Assembly (NCBI GenBank): GCA_902581005.1
Contig: CACHMT010000008.1
Coordinates: 1 to 59,172 of the forward strand
Direction of reading: 5' to 3'
Length of the DNA stretch: 59,172 nt
Source: an uncultured Alphaproteobacteria bacterium
Lineage (GTDB): Bacteria; Pseudomonadota; Alphaproteobacteria; Rhodobacterales; Rhodobacteraceae
Shown: positions 57,557 through 59,172 of the stretch, piece after piece
Layout: the number at the start of each line of letters is the position of its first letter
How positions within the stretch are numbered: the stretch's first letter is position 1
Program-made: the position numbers and the translations under genes
Notes under the pieces: model-generated
What the model saw: only the letters and a program-made list of their open reading frames with translations
The model's database searches: none
Told to the model about the DNA's origin: nothing

Positions 57557-59034
57557 TCAATCCTTGTTCCCAAAAAAACCTGATACTTTTTTATAAATTC
57601 ATTATTTGCATAGATATCTATATCTTGAATAAGCTCTATGGACTCAAAACTCGATGAAATCTTTTGTCCAATTGGGAAGTTATTATCAGTAAGTATTAAA
57701 GTTTTAGTTGCGAACTTTTTATCTTTACTTCTCCAGACATCAAACTGTGTCTTTCTTTTTTCCATTACCACATCAGCGTCATAGTCACCTGAGTGAAAAA
57801 TGTATAAAGAACCTAATCTATAGTCAGAAAAAATCACTTCTTCTATTCCTCGTTCTTTCTTTTCTTTGCGAACAGTCTCTATAATGGTATCCCAACCAAA
57901 CAAGATAGCTGTTTCTCTATCTGTTTTTCCAAAAAATGTGCCTATCGGAAAAATACTAATATTTAAAAATAAAACCAACGAAATTAGCATTCCATAGAAT
58001 ATATGAATATACTGCCACATTTTTGATTTTATAATTTGATTTAAGAATGGAATAAGTAAAACTATCGCCGGAGTTAGCCAGTAGTATAATACATTGGTAA
58101 AATATGACAAAACGGTACAGATAGTTATTGAGAAAACAAAGACAAACCTTCCCATTTTAATAAAGTTTGTTTTGCCATTACTATAGCTATCGAAAATAGA
58201 ACTATCCTTTAAATTAAATATAAAAATCGGGGAAAAAGCTAAAAGCACCCCCGAAAAAAAGCCCAGTAAATTTTTTAAAACTCTAGTGAGATCTTTTCCA
58301 TCATCCAATCTTTCTTTTAAATGAAAAGAAAAAGAAGCAAAATCATTGGTGAAGTTCCATAGAACAACAGGTGTTTGAATTAAAAAAATTATAAAAACTG
58401 ATACAATTATGTGCCCATATGAAGGGCCATTTAAATGTTTTTTATAGTACAGAATGTAAGTTAAAACTCCTGCACCAAGTAGGATAGAATTATATTTAGT
58501 GAGCAAAGCGAAAGAAAAAAAAAGTGATGCCAGGTACCAGTAATGAATTCCGTTACTGCCATTATTTCTTTCAAAATACAAAAAAAGACAGAAAGAGCTT
58601 AAGCATAACAAGGTAATTAGTAGATGATCAGGAAAAGAAATGGAAAAGAATATAGAAAATATTGGAAATGCCAAAAAAAGTATAACATATTTTAGATATA
58701 TATCGAAGTCTATTTTTCTAAACATGCGTTGTTGCCACACTATCATAATACTTAATAGAGTAGCTAGACTAACTAAGGGAAGTAATCGGATTACATAATA
58801 CTTATCATCAAATAAATATCCTACCAAAGCTTGGACCCATGCACTGAATGGCGGATGATCAAAATAAGAGAGTGCGATGTTCTTAGACCATAACCAATAG
58901 TATGCCTCATCAGGTAGTGGATTGGCGTATATAAAAAAAAGAACTTTTATTGTCATAAAAAATGACAAAGCAAAAAGCAAGAAAACACGCTCTGAAAGTC
59001 CAGTAATATCTTTAACAGGAGTTTTTTTTGTCAA
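57553..59034 (-). CDS. ArnT-like GT39 glycosyltransferase, second copy
   Basis: A 493-residue multi-spanning membrane protein. The first loop reads PLPDEAYYWLWSKNIALSYF (about 35-54) then DHPPFSAW, sharing the Asp-Glu-Ala-Tyr and Tyr-Phe-Asp-His-Pro-Pro-Phe pattern with the GT39 at 50899-52365. The two therefore look paralogous or at least close in family. It is convergent with the AroE-like gene. The last 138 bases of the window (59035-59172) hold no supportable gene. Confidence 0.85.
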   Translation of the reverse strand: MTKKTPVKDITGLSERVFLLFALSFFMTIKVLFFIYANPLPDEAYYWLWSKNIALSYFDHPPFSAWVQALVGYLFDDKYYVIRLLPLVSLATLLSIMIVWQQRMFRKIDFDIYLKYVILFLAFPIFSIFFSISFPDHLLITLLCLSSFCLFLYFERNNGSNGIHYWYLASLFFSFALLTKYNSILLGAGVLTYILYYKKHLNGPSYGHIIVSVFIIFLIQTPVVLWNFTNDFASFSFHLKERLDDGKDLTRVLKNLLGFFSGVLLAFSPIFIFNLKDSSIFDSYSNGKTNFIKMGRFVFVFSITICTVLSYFTNVLYYWLTPAIVLLIPFLNQIIKSKMWQYIHIFYGMLISLVLFLNISIFPIGTFFGKTDRETAILFGWDTIIETVRKEKKERGIEEVIFSDYRLGSLYIFHSGDYDADVVMEKRKTQFDVWRSKDKKFATKTLILTDNNFPIGQKISSSFESIELIQDIDIYANNEFIKKYQVFLGTRID

Positions 59035-59172
59035 ATTTTTTATTAGTCTCGTCTTAGCTTGTTGATGTTTCTTTGAACTCTAATTGATAACAAGAGCTTT
59101 TATTCGATCAGTCATCTTTTTACACCTTTTATAACTAGATAATAAACGTTTATTTTATTTGATCGATTTTGT

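Overview
The window is a gene-dense, AT-rich stretch of an alphaproteobacterial chromosome, probably from a streamlined and possibly marine lineage. The clade rests on several alphaproteobacterial hallmarks: ethylmalonyl-CoA pathway genes mixed with TCA-cycle genes, an F0-only ATP synthase operon with a b' subunit, TIGR02300, DUF2794 and Alph_Pro_TM (TIGR02186) proteins, HspQ, and the secA / parvulin / argJ / mutT neighbourhood. Intergenic gaps are short (none exceeds about 300 bp), many same-strand neighbours overlap by 4 bp, and several convergent pairs share their stop codons. I could not assign a genus. No rRNA, CRISPR array, IS element or prophage was seen. The only RNA gene found is one tRNA-Ala(GGC).

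Layout. 1-1114: end of a NifU-type gene, then tsaB (interrupted by a frameshift in a T10 tract) and rimI. 1111-5788 (minus): a complete BMP-family nucleoside-type ABC importer with a GntR-like palindrome in front. 5939-7605: a TSUP exporter with its TIGR02186 partner. 7611-25200: a central-carbon island. It holds ccr and ecm, divergently transcribed; mcl2-mch-sdhCDAB on the minus strand; and mdh-sucCD-sucAB-lpdA on the plus strand. Together these cover four steps of the ethylmalonyl-CoA pathway and its entry into the TCA cycle. 25289-33193: TIGR02300, tRNA-Ala, DUF2794, a gamma-glutamyltransferase-like protein, HspQ, a lytic transglycosylase lipoprotein, atpI-atpB-atpE-atpF'-atpF, a PfkB kinase and an orphan ABC ATPase. 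33250-43083: a 55-residue zinc-finger protein, polA, a CinA-type protein, map, secA, a parvulin, argJ and mutT.

43080-59034 is a cell-envelope region. First comes an exopolysaccharide set: a WecA-type transferase, a HGSNAT-type acyltransferase, a polyprenyl diphosphate synthase, YjbH, YjbF and a small YjbE-like secreted protein that ends at a clear terminator. Next is a probable lipid A/LPS remodelling set: a PagL-like deacylase, a GtrB-GtrA fusion and an ArnT-like GT39. Last is a tightly overlapping five-gene operon at 52628-57556: a CMP-sugar synthetase, a GT2/cytidylyltransferase fusion, a Gfo/Idh/MocA oxidoreductase, a DAHP-synthase-like enzyme and a shikimate-dehydrogenase-like enzyme. 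A second GT39 closes the region on the opposite strand.

The most interesting part is that five-gene operon. Its DAHP-synthase-like enzyme has Asn where DAHP synthases carry a metal-binding Cys, and an altered acceptor-binding KPRT motif. It sits among CMP-sugar genes rather than aromatic amino acid genes. I infer a route to an unusual CMP-activated 2-keto-3-deoxy sugar acid for a surface glycan; this is a hypothesis from sequence, not a demonstrated function.
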